This document shows positions 1 through 6,422 of a stretch of DNA of 11,401 nucleotides, piece by piece. A program made the translations under genes and the position numbers. Numbering within the stretch: the stretch's first letter is position 1; the number at the start of each line of letters is the position of its first letter. The notes beneath the pieces are model-generated. The model worked only from the letters and a program-made list of their open reading frames with translations. It did no database searches and was not told the origin of the DNA. The DNA is from Sulfurimonas sp. (GTDB taxonomy: Bacteria > Campylobacterota > Campylobacteria > Campylobacterales > Sulfurimonadaceae): assembly GCA_027066935.1 (NCBI GenBank), contig JAMOMX010000226.1, forward strand, positions 1 through 11,401, given 5' to 3'.

Positions 1-623
1 CTAATATGTTTCCAGACCCTCGCTTATCCTCAAAAGAGGGGCTTGTAGCTTGGGGAGGAGACCTAAACCCAAATAGAATATTAGCAGCTTATAGAAAAGG
101 GATATTTCCTTGGTACAACGACTCTGATCCTATTCTTTGGTGGTCTCCAGATCCTAGACTTGTACTATTTTTTGATGATATAAAAATCTCCAAAAGCCTC
201 CAAAAAAGCCTCAACAAATATGAAGTAAGATTTGATACAAACTTTGAAGCTGTAATAGAAAAATGCAGAGAGATAAGAGTAAAAAATGATGAAAACACTT
301 GGATACTAGAAGAGGTAATTGAAAAATATGTAGAGATACATAAGTTAGGATTTGCCATGAGTGCTGAGACATATCTTGATGGAGAATTAGTTGGTGGGCT
401 TTATGGTATACTGATGGGAAAAGTCTTTTGCGGAGAGTCTATGTTTGCTTTAAAAAGTGATGCATCTAAAGTAGCTTTAGTAAGACTTTCTTGGAAACTT
501 CAAAAAGAGGGTTATGATTTTATAGATTGTCAGATTCCCTCAGAGCATCTGAAAAGTATGGGTGCTAGAGAGATTGGGAGAAATGAGTTTTTGGATATGC
601 TGGAGGTGGCCTTGGGGAAATAA
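1..623 (+). CDS. aat: Leucyl/phenylalanyl-tRNA--protein transferase (5' end cut by window)
   Basis: Aat moves Leu or Phe from its tRNA to the N-terminal Arg or Lys of a protein, marking it for ClpS/ClpAP degradation (cytoplasmic N-degron pathway). Counting from the Met codon at base 6, the family landmarks appear in order: FPDPR (2-6), WGGDL (16-20), GIFPWY (32-37), PILWWSPDPR (42-51), TWI (98-100), ELVGGLYG (127-134), FCGESMF (141-147), DASK (152-155) and IDCQ (173-176). In E. coli the last motif holds the Asp and Gln implicated in catalysis. Family members usually have about ten or more residues before FPDPR, and the frame is open back to base 3, so the real start is probably upstream of the window. 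One oddity is AMSAE at 117-121, where the family commonly reads AHS-x-E. The gene has higher GC than the glycan genes and looks like resident chromosome beside the locus. Identification is secure. Confidence 0.95.
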   Translation, partial: NMFPDPRLSSKEGLVAWGGDLNPNRILAAYRKGIFPWYNDSDPILWWSPDPRLVLFFDDIKISKSLQKSLNKYEVRFDTNFEAVIEKCREIRVKNDENTWILEEVIEKYVEIHKLGFAMSAETYLDGELVGGLYGILMGKVFCGESMFALKSDASKVALVRLSWKLQKEGYDFIDCQIPSEHLKSMGAREIGRNEFLDMLEVALGK

Positions 624-671
624 TACTATTTTAATTTAAATTTATGTAAAATAAAAGTATTAATTTTATTT
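621..671 (+). terminator. AT-only hairpin after aat, possible weak terminator
   Basis: The left arm, 621-633, begins with the aat stop codon. It can pair with 647-662: seven base pairs (TAATACT with AGTATTA), a three-A bulge on the right arm, then six more pairs (ATTTTA with TAAAAT), with a loop of about 13 bases. A T-rich stretch follows at 663-671. The position directly at the aat stop and the trailing T-rich run suit a transcription terminator. However, the stem contains a single C-G pair and would be weak, and such pairing arises easily by chance in sequence this AT-rich. Confidence 0.3.
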
Positions 672-685
672 AAGGTTTTTATTTG
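672..685 (+). promoter_or_regulatory. Relic Shine-Dalgarno and TTG start of the gmd fossil
   Basis: AAGG at 672-675 lies seven bases before a TTG at 683-685. This TTG opens the frame that reads KKIAVITGVAG, the normal beginning of a GDP-mannose 4,6-dehydratase. It fixes the original start of the dead gene and shows that its translation signals outlived its coding ability. Confidence 0.5.
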
Positions 686-1000
686 AAAAAAATTGCTGTT
701 ATAACAGGTGTTGCAGGATAAGATGGCAGTTATTTAGCTGAGTTTTTGCTTAAAAAATGGTATATTGTTCATGGTATAAAACGGCGATCATCACTTTTTA
801 ATACAGATAGGATTGATGATATATATCAAGACCCTTATGTTGAAAATAGAGATTTTATATATTTCATTGAAATTCTTATGTTGTCGCAAAGATGTATACT
901 TATTGGATACGATGATGAAGTTTACAGATGCATCAAAGCTTCATAAGCTTGGGTGAAAAAGAGGATTATATATGATTGGTATTTATATGAGACTAAATAA
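683..1000 (+). pseudogene. Scrambled remnant of gmd and fcl (GDP-L-fucose synthesis)
   Basis: Three fragments lie end to end in three frames. (a) 683-859, from TTG: the GDP-mannose 4,6-dehydratase N-terminus, with the Rossmann motif GVAG-stop-DGSYLAEFL, then VHGIKRRSS, FNT and YQDP. The stop TAA at 719-721 stands where Gmd has Gln, one C-to-T change from CAA. (b) About 862-909: SYVVAKMYTYWI, closely matching the Gmd active-site segment SPYAVAKLYAYWI with its Tyr-x3-Lys pair. Roughly 90 codons present in intact Gmd between (a) and (b) are gone. (c) About 906-1000: TMMKFTDASKLHKLG, then YDWYLYETK and TAA at 998-1000, matching the C-terminus of GDP-L-fucose synthase (DVSKLHALGW then TYQWFLEN). 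The LHKLG and YDWYL pieces are one base out of frame; inserting one G at the TGA at 954-956 would restore LGWKK. No functional enzyme can result. An apparent reading frame at 746-946 is only the longest uninterrupted part of this wreck. Confidence 0.88.
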
Positions 1001-1013
1001 ATTAGAACAGTAA

Positions 1014-1061
1014 TATATAAAAAATCTCTTTGAAAAATTTGCGAGGATAGAAGTAGAATGA
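1014..1061 (+). other. Orphan C-terminal coding tail before the GT56 gene
   Basis: Between the fcl stop and the next gene, one frame reads YIKNLFEKFARIEVE and ends at TGA 1059-1061. That stop shares an ATGA with the start codon at 1058, the usual four-base overlap of neighbouring operon genes. It may be the last 15 or so codons of a lost upstream gene of the incoming cassette. It is too short to assign to a family, and chance cannot be excluded. A TATATAA stretch at 1014-1020 could be a -10 element for the following operon, but no matching -35 is visible. Confidence 0.3.
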
Positions 1062-2065
1062 ATAATAAAATACTACATATAATGACTTTAGATAAGTTTT
1101 TACCACCTTTTATAGAGTTTGTAAATAAATATTTTAACTCAAATGAACATTTATTTGTTGTTTTAGGGAAAAATAATGATAAATTTGGAAAATTAGATGC
1201 AAAAAATATTGTTTTTATAGATCAAAAAATCAAATCTTTACATCTTTTAGTTTTAATGAATAGAGCAAGAAAATTAATATTACATGGCTTGTGGTCACAT
1301 AAGTTAAATCAAATACTATTTATAAATCCTTGGTTTTATAAAAAATGTTATTGGGTTATGTGGGGAGGGGATTTTTATTTTCCAGAGAAACAATCTATTT
1401 TGCAGAGATACACTATAAAAAAAATGGGTCATTTTATTACATACATAAAAGGTGATTATGAGTTAGTTGAAAAATGCTATGGTTCAAAAGGAATTTATCA
1501 TGAATGTTTTATGTATCCTAGTAATCTTTATAAAGAATATAGTGTTGAAGAGAGAAAGCATAAGACTATTAATATACAGGTAGGAAATTCAGCTGACCCT
1601 ACAAATAATCATTTGGAAGTATTTATGAGGCTAAAAAAGCATAAAGATAAAGATATAAATATTTTTGCACCATTGTCTTACGGTGATAAAAAGTATGCTA
1701 AAGAGGTTATAAGAAAAGGAAAAGAGATATTTAAAGATAAATTTAAGCCTATTACTGAATTTATGCCATTTGAAAAATATCTTTATTTTTTGGGAAAGAT
1801 TGATATTGCTATCTTTGCACATGAAAGACAACAAGCCATGGGAAATATTATAACACTTTTAGGACTTGGTAAAAAAGTGTATATAAGAAGTGATTTGGTA
1901 TCTTGGAGTTTTTTTAAAAAACATAAATTAAATATATATGATATAGATACAATTAAGTTAGATAACTTATCAAATGAGTTAAAAATTTTTAATAAAATGA
2001 AGATTGAATTTTTATTTTCTAAAGAAGTATTAATTATGAGACTTCAGAAGGTTTTTTATGAGTAA
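1058..2065 (+). CDS. wecF: GT56 (WecF/RffT-like) 4-acylamino-4,6-dideoxyhexose transferase
   Basis: The 335-residue length and motif order match glycosyltransferase family 56, whose E. coli member WecF transfers Fuc4NAc from its dTDP form to enterobacterial common antigen lipid II at the inner membrane face. Visible landmarks, with the E. coli form in brackets: HGLWS at 76-80 (HGQFN), YWVMWGGDFY at 98-107 (FWHIWGADLY), VGNSADPTNNH at 175-185 (VGNSGDRSNEH), and FAHERQQAMGN at 253-263 (FIFARQQGIGT). GAGGA at 1043-1047 is a plausible ribosome site about ten bases before the ATG. The gene overlaps the next by eight bases. A wecE gene four genes downstream supports a dTDP-Fuc4N-type donor. The exact acyl group and acceptor are unknown, so 'WecF-like' describes the family and not a proven ECA function. 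GC is much lower than in aat. Confidence 0.82.
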   Translation: MNNKILHIMTLDKFLPPFIEFVNKYFNSNEHLFVVLGKNNDKFGKLDAKNIVFIDQKIKSLHLLVLMNRARKLILHGLWSHKLNQILFINPWFYKKCYWVMWGGDFYFPEKQSILQRYTIKKMGHFITYIKGDYELVEKCYGSKGIYHECFMYPSNLYKEYSVEERKHKTINIQVGNSADPTNNHLEVFMRLKKHKDKDINIFAPLSYGDKKYAKEVIRKGKEIFKDKFKPITEFMPFEKYLYFLGKIDIAIFAHERQQAMGNIITLLGLGKKVYIRSDLVSWSFFKKHKLNIYDIDTIKLDNLSNELKIFNKMKIEFLFSKEVLIMRLQKVFYE

Positions 2066-3242
2066 GAAACTCTTAATTATCGGTGGTGGAAAATGGCAAG
2101 TCCCAATCATTAAAAAGGCGAAAGAACTTGGACATTATGTTATATGTTCAAATTTATACGAAGATTCAATTGGGTTTAAATATTCTGATGTTTCATATGT
2201 TGTTGATGTTCTAGATAAAGAAAAAAATCTTCAAATAGCAAAAAAACATAATGTAGATGCAATTTTAACTGATCAAAGTGATATTGCAGTAATAACTGTC
2301 GCCTATTTATCTGATCAGTTGGGTTTAAAGGGTGTTGGTAATAATATTGCTCATTTATTTACTAATAAACGGAGAATGAGAGAAGAGCTTATTGTCTCTG
2401 ACTTGCATCATCCTAAATTTAAAATATGCAAAACAATAGAGGAAGCTAATCATTTTTTTACTGAACTCAAAAGGCCTATTGTTATTAAACCTTTATCAAA
2501 TCAATCTAGTAGAGGTGTATTTAAAATAGAAACTATTAAAAAATTACATCAAAAGTTTGAATTGACTCTAAAACATTCAATAAATAATTCAATCTTAGTT
2601 GAAGAATATATCGGTGGTATTGAGGTAACAGTTGAAGGGTTTAAATCAGAAAATAAACATTATACCTTGGCAATATCTAAAAAAGAACATTATGAAAAAT
2701 TATCTTCAGTAGCTAAGTCATTAATATATTTAGATAAACATAATGAATTTAATAGTAAGAAACTTAAAACAATAAACAATAAATTATTTGACAAGTTGAA
2801 TTTTGGAATAACACATGTTGAATATAAATATTATAATGAAAAATTTTATTTAATTGAAGCTGCTATAAGAGGTGGAGGTACTAAAATCTCATCTCATATT
2901 ATTCCTATTGTTTCTGGTGTAAATGTAAATGCATTACTTATAAAAATATTGCTTAATGAAAAGGATGTAGATATTAAATTATCTAATAAAAAAAAATGTG
3001 TTATTCTTAAGTTTTTTGATTTTCAGGCTGGAAAAGTATCAAAAATATATGGGACAGACTATATGACAGAATGTCCATTTATTCTTGATTTTGATTTTGA
3101 ATTTAAGGAAGGTGATATTATTAAAATGCCATCTGACGATAGAAGTAGAATAGGTTATTTTATTGCTTATGCAGAATCTAAAAAAAATTTAATGAAAATT
3201 GTTCATAATATAGATGAAAAGGTATATTTAGACTATGTTTAA
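2058..3242 (+). CDS. ATP-grasp carboxylate-amine ligase family protein
   Basis: A 394-residue ATP-grasp protein. The family couples ATP to a carboxylate through an acyl phosphate and joins it to an amine or similar nucleophile. The N-terminal pre-ATP-grasp Rossmann-like part has LLIIGGGKWQ (5-14) and the pattern DAILTDQSD (67-75) common in PurK and CarB-like members. The ATP-grasp core shows TNK (102-104), PIVIKPLSNQSSRGV (140-154, ATP-binding Lys 144), LVEEYIGGIEVTVEG (180-194, adenine hinge and B-strand Glu) and LIEAAIRGGG (265-274). In the last motif many relatives read E-x-N-x-R; here Ala 269 replaces Asn, though the Glu and Arg remain. AGAAGG at 2046-2051 sits six bases before the ATG, which overlaps the previous stop by eight bases. 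The location between wecF-like and wecE suggests it may attach an acid to the sugar 4-amine, but the substrate cannot be read from sequence. Confidence 0.82.
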   Translation: MSKKLLIIGGGKWQVPIIKKAKELGHYVICSNLYEDSIGFKYSDVSYVVDVLDKEKNLQIAKKHNVDAILTDQSDIAVITVAYLSDQLGLKGVGNNIAHLFTNKRRMREELIVSDLHHPKFKICKTIEEANHFFTELKRPIVIKPLSNQSSRGVFKIETIKKLHQKFELTLKHSINNSILVEEYIGGIEVTVEGFKSENKHYTLAISKKEHYEKLSSVAKSLIYLDKHNEFNSKKLKTINNKLFDKLNFGITHVEYKYYNEKFYLIEAAIRGGGTKISSHIIPIVSGVNVNALLIKILLNEKDVDIKLSNKKKCVILKFFDFQAGKVSKIYGTDYMTECPFILDFDFEFKEGDIIKMPSDDRSRIGYFIAYAESKKNLMKIVHNIDEKVYLDYV

Positions 3243-3975
3243 AAAATATGATTCACATATGCACTTTAATATGAAGGTAGGTGATATAATTGGAGATTTT
3301 AAAAGACAAGTATATAATTTAGAAGGATTTATATTAATACTTAATACTGAAAAGGAAAAAAAAATATTTTTAAATGACTTTATGGAAGAGTTTAAGTATT
3401 TGTTTCCTAAATCTGCTATTGCAGTAAATTATAAAATAATTAATTTTAATTTTATAAAAAAATTAAAAGATAGACACATTAAATTTGGTGTTAAATTGCA
3501 TCCAAGGTTGTCTGGAATTACTAAGAATGATTTTAATTCAATTAATGAAAACTTAAAAAATATAGATTTTAATTTTATAATTATAGATTGTTTTTATTAT
3601 GGCTCTAAGATAGAAACTCATATTAATTTAGATCTATCAGTTTTTATAGCAAGTAATTTCAAAAATATTAATATATTATTAGCTCATGGAGGAGGACATA
3701 AAACTTTGGAATTTATGCTCTATACTAGAGAGTTGAAAAATATATATTATGATTTTTCATTTACTGTTAAATATTTATATGATTCATCCGTTTGGATTGA
3801 TATACAAAAAGCCTTTAAATACAATTATAAAAGAATTTTATTTGGTTCAGATTATCCGGATGTTACAGTTAATGAAGCACAATTTTACTACAACAAGCTT
3901 ATTGAAAATTTAGAGTTTGAAAAAGAAAGAGAATTATTTTATAATAAAAATTTTGAAGAATTTATGGAGTTATAA
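3235..3975 (+). CDS. Amidohydrolase-2-like metal-dependent TIM-barrel protein
   Basis: At 246 residues it is a compact member of the amidohydrolase superfamily, closest in style to the amidohydrolase-2 group, which includes lactonases, hydratases and decarboxylases as well as hydrolases. Visible landmarks are DSHMH at 6-10 (the His-x-His metal pair after strand 1), FGVKLHP at 84-90, ILLAHGGG at 147-154 (strand-end His 151) and ILFGSDYP at 201-208 (catalytic-type Asp 206 near the end of the barrel). It is shorter than many family members, with little room for extra domains. The ATG overlaps the ATP-grasp stop by eight bases and the next gene by one base, so translation is probably coupled. GC is extremely low (about 18% in a 60-base hand count at 3301-3360). 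No signal peptide is seen; it is presumably cytoplasmic. The reaction is unknown, and a role in processing a small acid precursor is inferred only from its neighbours. Confidence 0.75.
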   Translation: MFKKYDSHMHFNMKVGDIIGDFKRQVYNLEGFILILNTEKEKKIFLNDFMEEFKYLFPKSAIAVNYKIINFNFIKKLKDRHIKFGVKLHPRLSGITKNDFNSINENLKNIDFNFIIIDCFYYGSKIETHINLDLSVFIASNFKNINILLAHGGGHKTLEFMLYTRELKNIYYDFSFTVKYLYDSSVWIDIQKAFKYNYKRILFGSDYPDVTVNEAQFYYNKLIENLEFEKERELFYNKNFEEFMEL

Positions 3976-4649
3976 TGATTGGTATGCCCGAAAAAGATAA
4001 AAATATTGTTATTGATAGATATTCGCAAAGATATGAAAAATACGGATATTCACCTAAAACACTTGGATGGGACAAAGGAAAACAAGATATAAGATATAAG
4101 ATGTTATTAGAAAATTTTAACTTGGAAGGTAAAAGTATATTAGATATTGGATGTGGTTTTGGTGATGCAAATAAAACATTAAAAAAATTAGTCAAGAATT
4201 ATACATATATTGGAATAGATATAGTAGAAAAATTGATTATAGAAGCTAAAAAAAATTATGCTAATCAAACAAATATAAGTTTTATTTTAGAGGATTTTTT
4301 AAAATTAAAATTTGAAAAGAACTATGATATAATTATTTCTTCAGGTGTTTTTAATTTTAAGTTACAAGAAGCTGATAATTATGAGTTTATTAAATCTTTT
4401 ATGGATAAAGCATTTAATATAGCTAATGATGGAATTGCTTTTGATTTTTTATCTGATAAAGTAGATTTTCAGTATAAGCATACATTTCATAGTAACCCTA
4501 CTAATATATTAAATATGGCTTATAATATGAGTAGAAATATTATGCTGAAAAATAATTATATGCCTTTTGAATTTACTGTTGTAGTTTTTAAAGATCAAAG
4601 TTTTTTAACAGATGATACAATTTTTACAAGGTTTAAAAATGAAAAATAA
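3975..4649 (+). CDS. Class I SAM-dependent methyltransferase
   Basis: A 224-residue Rossmann-fold methyltransferase. Motif I is ILDIGCGFGD at 55-64, the acidic SAM-ribose residue lies in YIGIDI (78-83, Asp 82), and the motif IV region is YDIIISSGVFNF at 117-128. The N-terminal 40 or so residues (RYSQRYEKYGYSPKTLGWDKG) are a substrate-side cap seen in small-molecule methyltransferases of glycan and natural-product clusters. The start shares one base with the previous stop (TAATG), with GGAG at 3966-3969 as ribosome site. A second Met three codons on, at 3984, is possible but has a poorer context. It ends 11 bases inside the next gene. Being in the middle of the low-GC cassette, it may methylate the acid or the sugar made there. 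The methyl acceptor (C, N or O) cannot be told from sequence. Confidence 0.85.
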   Translation: MIGMPEKDKNIVIDRYSQRYEKYGYSPKTLGWDKGKQDIRYKMLLENFNLEGKSILDIGCGFGDANKTLKKLVKNYTYIGIDIVEKLIIEAKKNYANQTNISFILEDFLKLKFEKNYDIIISSGVFNFKLQEADNYEFIKSFMDKAFNIANDGIAFDFLSDKVDFQYKHTFHSNPTNILNMAYNMSRNIMLKNNYMPFEFTVVVFKDQSFLTDDTIFTRFKNEK

Positions 4650-5289
4650 AATTATTGACTATATAAAAAGAAATCGGGTTTCGTCAACTGAAATAGCAGA
4701 TTGTTTAGATAAGCAAGGTTCAATATGTAATGCAAATGCCATAAATAGAGGTCATTTTTCAGTTGGAAATGTATTTTATGTATATGCCATAAATGAAACT
4801 AATTGGGATGTTCATGAGCAAATACAAAATATAAAAGATAATGACATTGTTTTTATAGAAACTTATGACAGTATAGATAAGGCTATTTTTGGTGATTTGG
4901 TTTCTAAATATCTTTTATTGTATAAACAAGCAAATGCAATTGTAACAAATGGATTACTTAGAGATGCTCCAAGATTAATTAAAGAAAATTGGAGTATATG
5001 GTGCAAAGGTTTTAGTCCGATAGGATATAAAAACGAAAAGATAGAATTGAATTTTGAGCAAGTTAGTAGAATAGAATTAAATAAAAATATATATAATGGT
5101 TCAATTGCAGTATGTGATGATACAGGTGTTGTAATTATTTCAAAAGAGTTTCATACAAAAGAGTTTTTAGAAAAAATTAAATTTATAGAATTACAAGAAG
5201 ATAAATGGTTTGAATGTATTGATAAAAAAAAATATTCTACATTTGAAACTGTTTGTTTAAAAAAATATTTAGAAGAAAATAAATTATGA
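4639..5289 (+). CDS. RraA/LigK-like family protein (aldolase or decarboxylase fold)
   Basis: 216 residues from the ATG at 4639. I prefer this start to in-frame codons further upstream because AAGG at 4628-4631 sits seven bases before it and the overlap with the methyltransferase is then only 11 bases. The conserved RraA-family core is visible: FGDLVSK at 84-90, ANAIVTNGLLRDA at 98-110 (the Arg-Asp pair, 108-109, that binds substrate and metal in the aldolases), WCKGFSPIGY at 121-130, and a C-terminal DDTGVVII strand. Family members include the class II pyruvate aldolases LigK/HMG aldolase, which cleave or form branched 4-hydroxy-2-oxo acids, oxaloacetate decarboxylases, and the RNase E inhibitor RraA. 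Retention of Gly-Asp and Arg-Asp favours an enzyme over a pure protein-binding role. Its stop shares ATGA with the wecE start. An aldolase-type protein inside a glycan operon is unusual; making a hydroxy-acid substituent is my inference. Confidence 0.8.
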   Translation: MKNKIIDYIKRNRVSSTEIADCLDKQGSICNANAINRGHFSVGNVFYVYAINETNWDVHEQIQNIKDNDIVFIETYDSIDKAIFGDLVSKYLLLYKQANAIVTNGLLRDAPRLIKENWSIWCKGFSPIGYKNEKIELNFEQVSRIELNKNIYNGSIAVCDDTGVVIISKEFHTKEFLEKIKFIELQEDKWFECIDKKKYSTFETVCLKKYLEENKL

Positions 5290-6422
5290 TTCCATTTAAC
5301 AAACCACCACTAACAGATAATGAAGAAAAATATATAAGAAAATCATTAAATAGTGACAAAATTTCAGGTGATGGACAATTTACAAAAAGATGTCACAAAT
5401 GGTTTGAAGATAAATTACAATGTAAAAAAGCTTTATTAACAACTTCTTGCACTCATTCCTTAGAAATGTCTGCGATACTTCTTGATATACAAGAAGGTGA
5501 TGAAGTTATCATGCCTAGTTATACTTTTGTATCCACGGCAAATGCTTTTGTTCTTCGAGGTGCTAAAATAGTTTTTGTAGATATTCGACCAGATACTATG
5601 AATATCGATGAAACAAAGATAGAAGAAGCCATTACTGAAAAAACAAAAGTAATTGTTCCTGTTCATTATGCAGGTGTTGGATGCGAAATGGATACTATCA
5701 TGATATTGGCCAACAAGTATAACCTTTTTGTTGTGGAGGATGCGGCACAAGGTATGATGAGCTACTATAAAGGAAAACCACTTGGCACTATAGGACATTT
5801 TGGAACTTTTAGTTTTCATGAGACTAAAAATTATACAAGTGCAGGTGAAGGTGGATTACTTATTATAAATGATGAAAGATTTGCAGATAGGTCTGAAATC
5901 ATTCGAGAAAAAGGAACTAATAGAAGTCAGTTTTTTAGAGGTATGGTAGATAAATATTCATGGGTAGATATAGGGAGTAGTTATCTTATGAATGACATGA
6001 GTGCTGCATATTTATGGGGACAACTTGAAAAAGCTGATGAAATAAATAGTGATAGATTGAAGTCATGGAATTTGTATCATAATAAGTTGCAAGAGTTAAG
6101 CCAAAAAGAGTTTATAGAACTTCCAACAATTTTAGATACTTGTACACATAATGCTCATATGTTCTATATTAAAGTAAAAGATTTAAAAGAGAGAGTAGCC
6201 TTGCTCCAGTATTTGATAGATAATGGCATCTGGAGTGTATTTCATTATGTCCCTTTACATAGTTCAAAAGCAGGAAAAAAGTATGGACGTTTTTTTGGTA
6301 AAGAACAATTTACAACCAAAGAGAGTGAGCGATTGATACGTTTACCTATGTATTATGGATTAAGTAAAAAAGAAATATTTTATATTGTAAATAAAATTGA
6401 AGCATTTTATGAAACCAAGTAA
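5286..6422 (+). CDS. wecE: dTDP-4-amino-4,6-dideoxygalactose transaminase
   Basis: This 378-residue PLP enzyme of the DegT/DnrJ/EryC1/StrS family matches E. coli WecE (RffA) closely over its whole length. WecE converts dTDP-4-keto-6-deoxy-D-glucose and L-glutamate to dTDP-Fuc4N. Long stretches such as GDEVIMPSYTFVSTANAFVL (71-90), RPDTMNIDET (101-110), VIVPVHYAG (122-130) and EKGTNRSQFFRG read almost identically to my memory of the E. coli protein. The Schiff-base lysine is Lys 181 in SFHETKNY, at the same number as in E. coli, and the EDAAQG motif (151-156) supplies the cofactor-ring Asp. It overlaps the RraA-like gene by four bases. Its GC is visibly higher than in the four genes before it. 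With the GT56 gene upstream it defines the donor sugar of the locus. RmlA and RmlB must be encoded elsewhere. Confidence 0.95.
   Translation: MIPFNKPPLTDNEEKYIRKSLNSDKISGDGQFTKRCHKWFEDKLQCKKALLTTSCTHSLEMSAILLDIQEGDEVIMPSYTFVSTANAFVLRGAKIVFVDIRPDTMNIDETKIEEAITEKTKVIVPVHYAGVGCEMDTIMILANKYNLFVVEDAAQGMMSYYKGKPLGTIGHFGTFSFHETKNYTSAGEGGLLIINDERFADRSEIIREKGTNRSQFFRGMVDKYSWVDIGSSYLMNDMSAAYLWGQLEKADEINSDRLKSWNLYHNKLQELSQKEFIELPTILDTCTHNAHMFYIKVKDLKERVALLQYLIDNGIWSVFHYVPLHSSKAGKKYGRFFGKEQFTTKESERLIRLPMYYGLSKKEIFYIVNKIEAFYETK

Noticed and set aside
644..663. Possible promoter (TATGTAAAAT) before the gmd fossil
   Set aside because: There is no convincing -35 and the -10 match is poor; in such AT-rich DNA this pattern has little weight, and the gene it would serve is dead.
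746..946. A 66-codon open frame that could be called a small gene
   Set aside because: It starts inside the gmd N-terminal homology and runs on out of frame through the Gmd active-site and Fcl fragments; it is part of the pseudogene.
2988..5232. Nine-A tracts at 2988-2996, 3356-3364 and 5224-5232 as possible phase-variation switches
   Set aside because: All lie within intact frames encoding Lys runs in very AT-rich DNA. Phase-variable tracts in Campylobacterota are mostly G or C runs, so composition explains these.
5460..5819. 119-codon open frame on the minus strand inside wecE
   Set aside because: It lies wholly inside an unmistakable wecE on the other strand, shows no recognisable motif and has no ribosome site that I can see. 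The other minus-strand frames (89-358, 1631-1834, 3962-4195, 8592-8780, 10975-11181) are rejected for the same reason.
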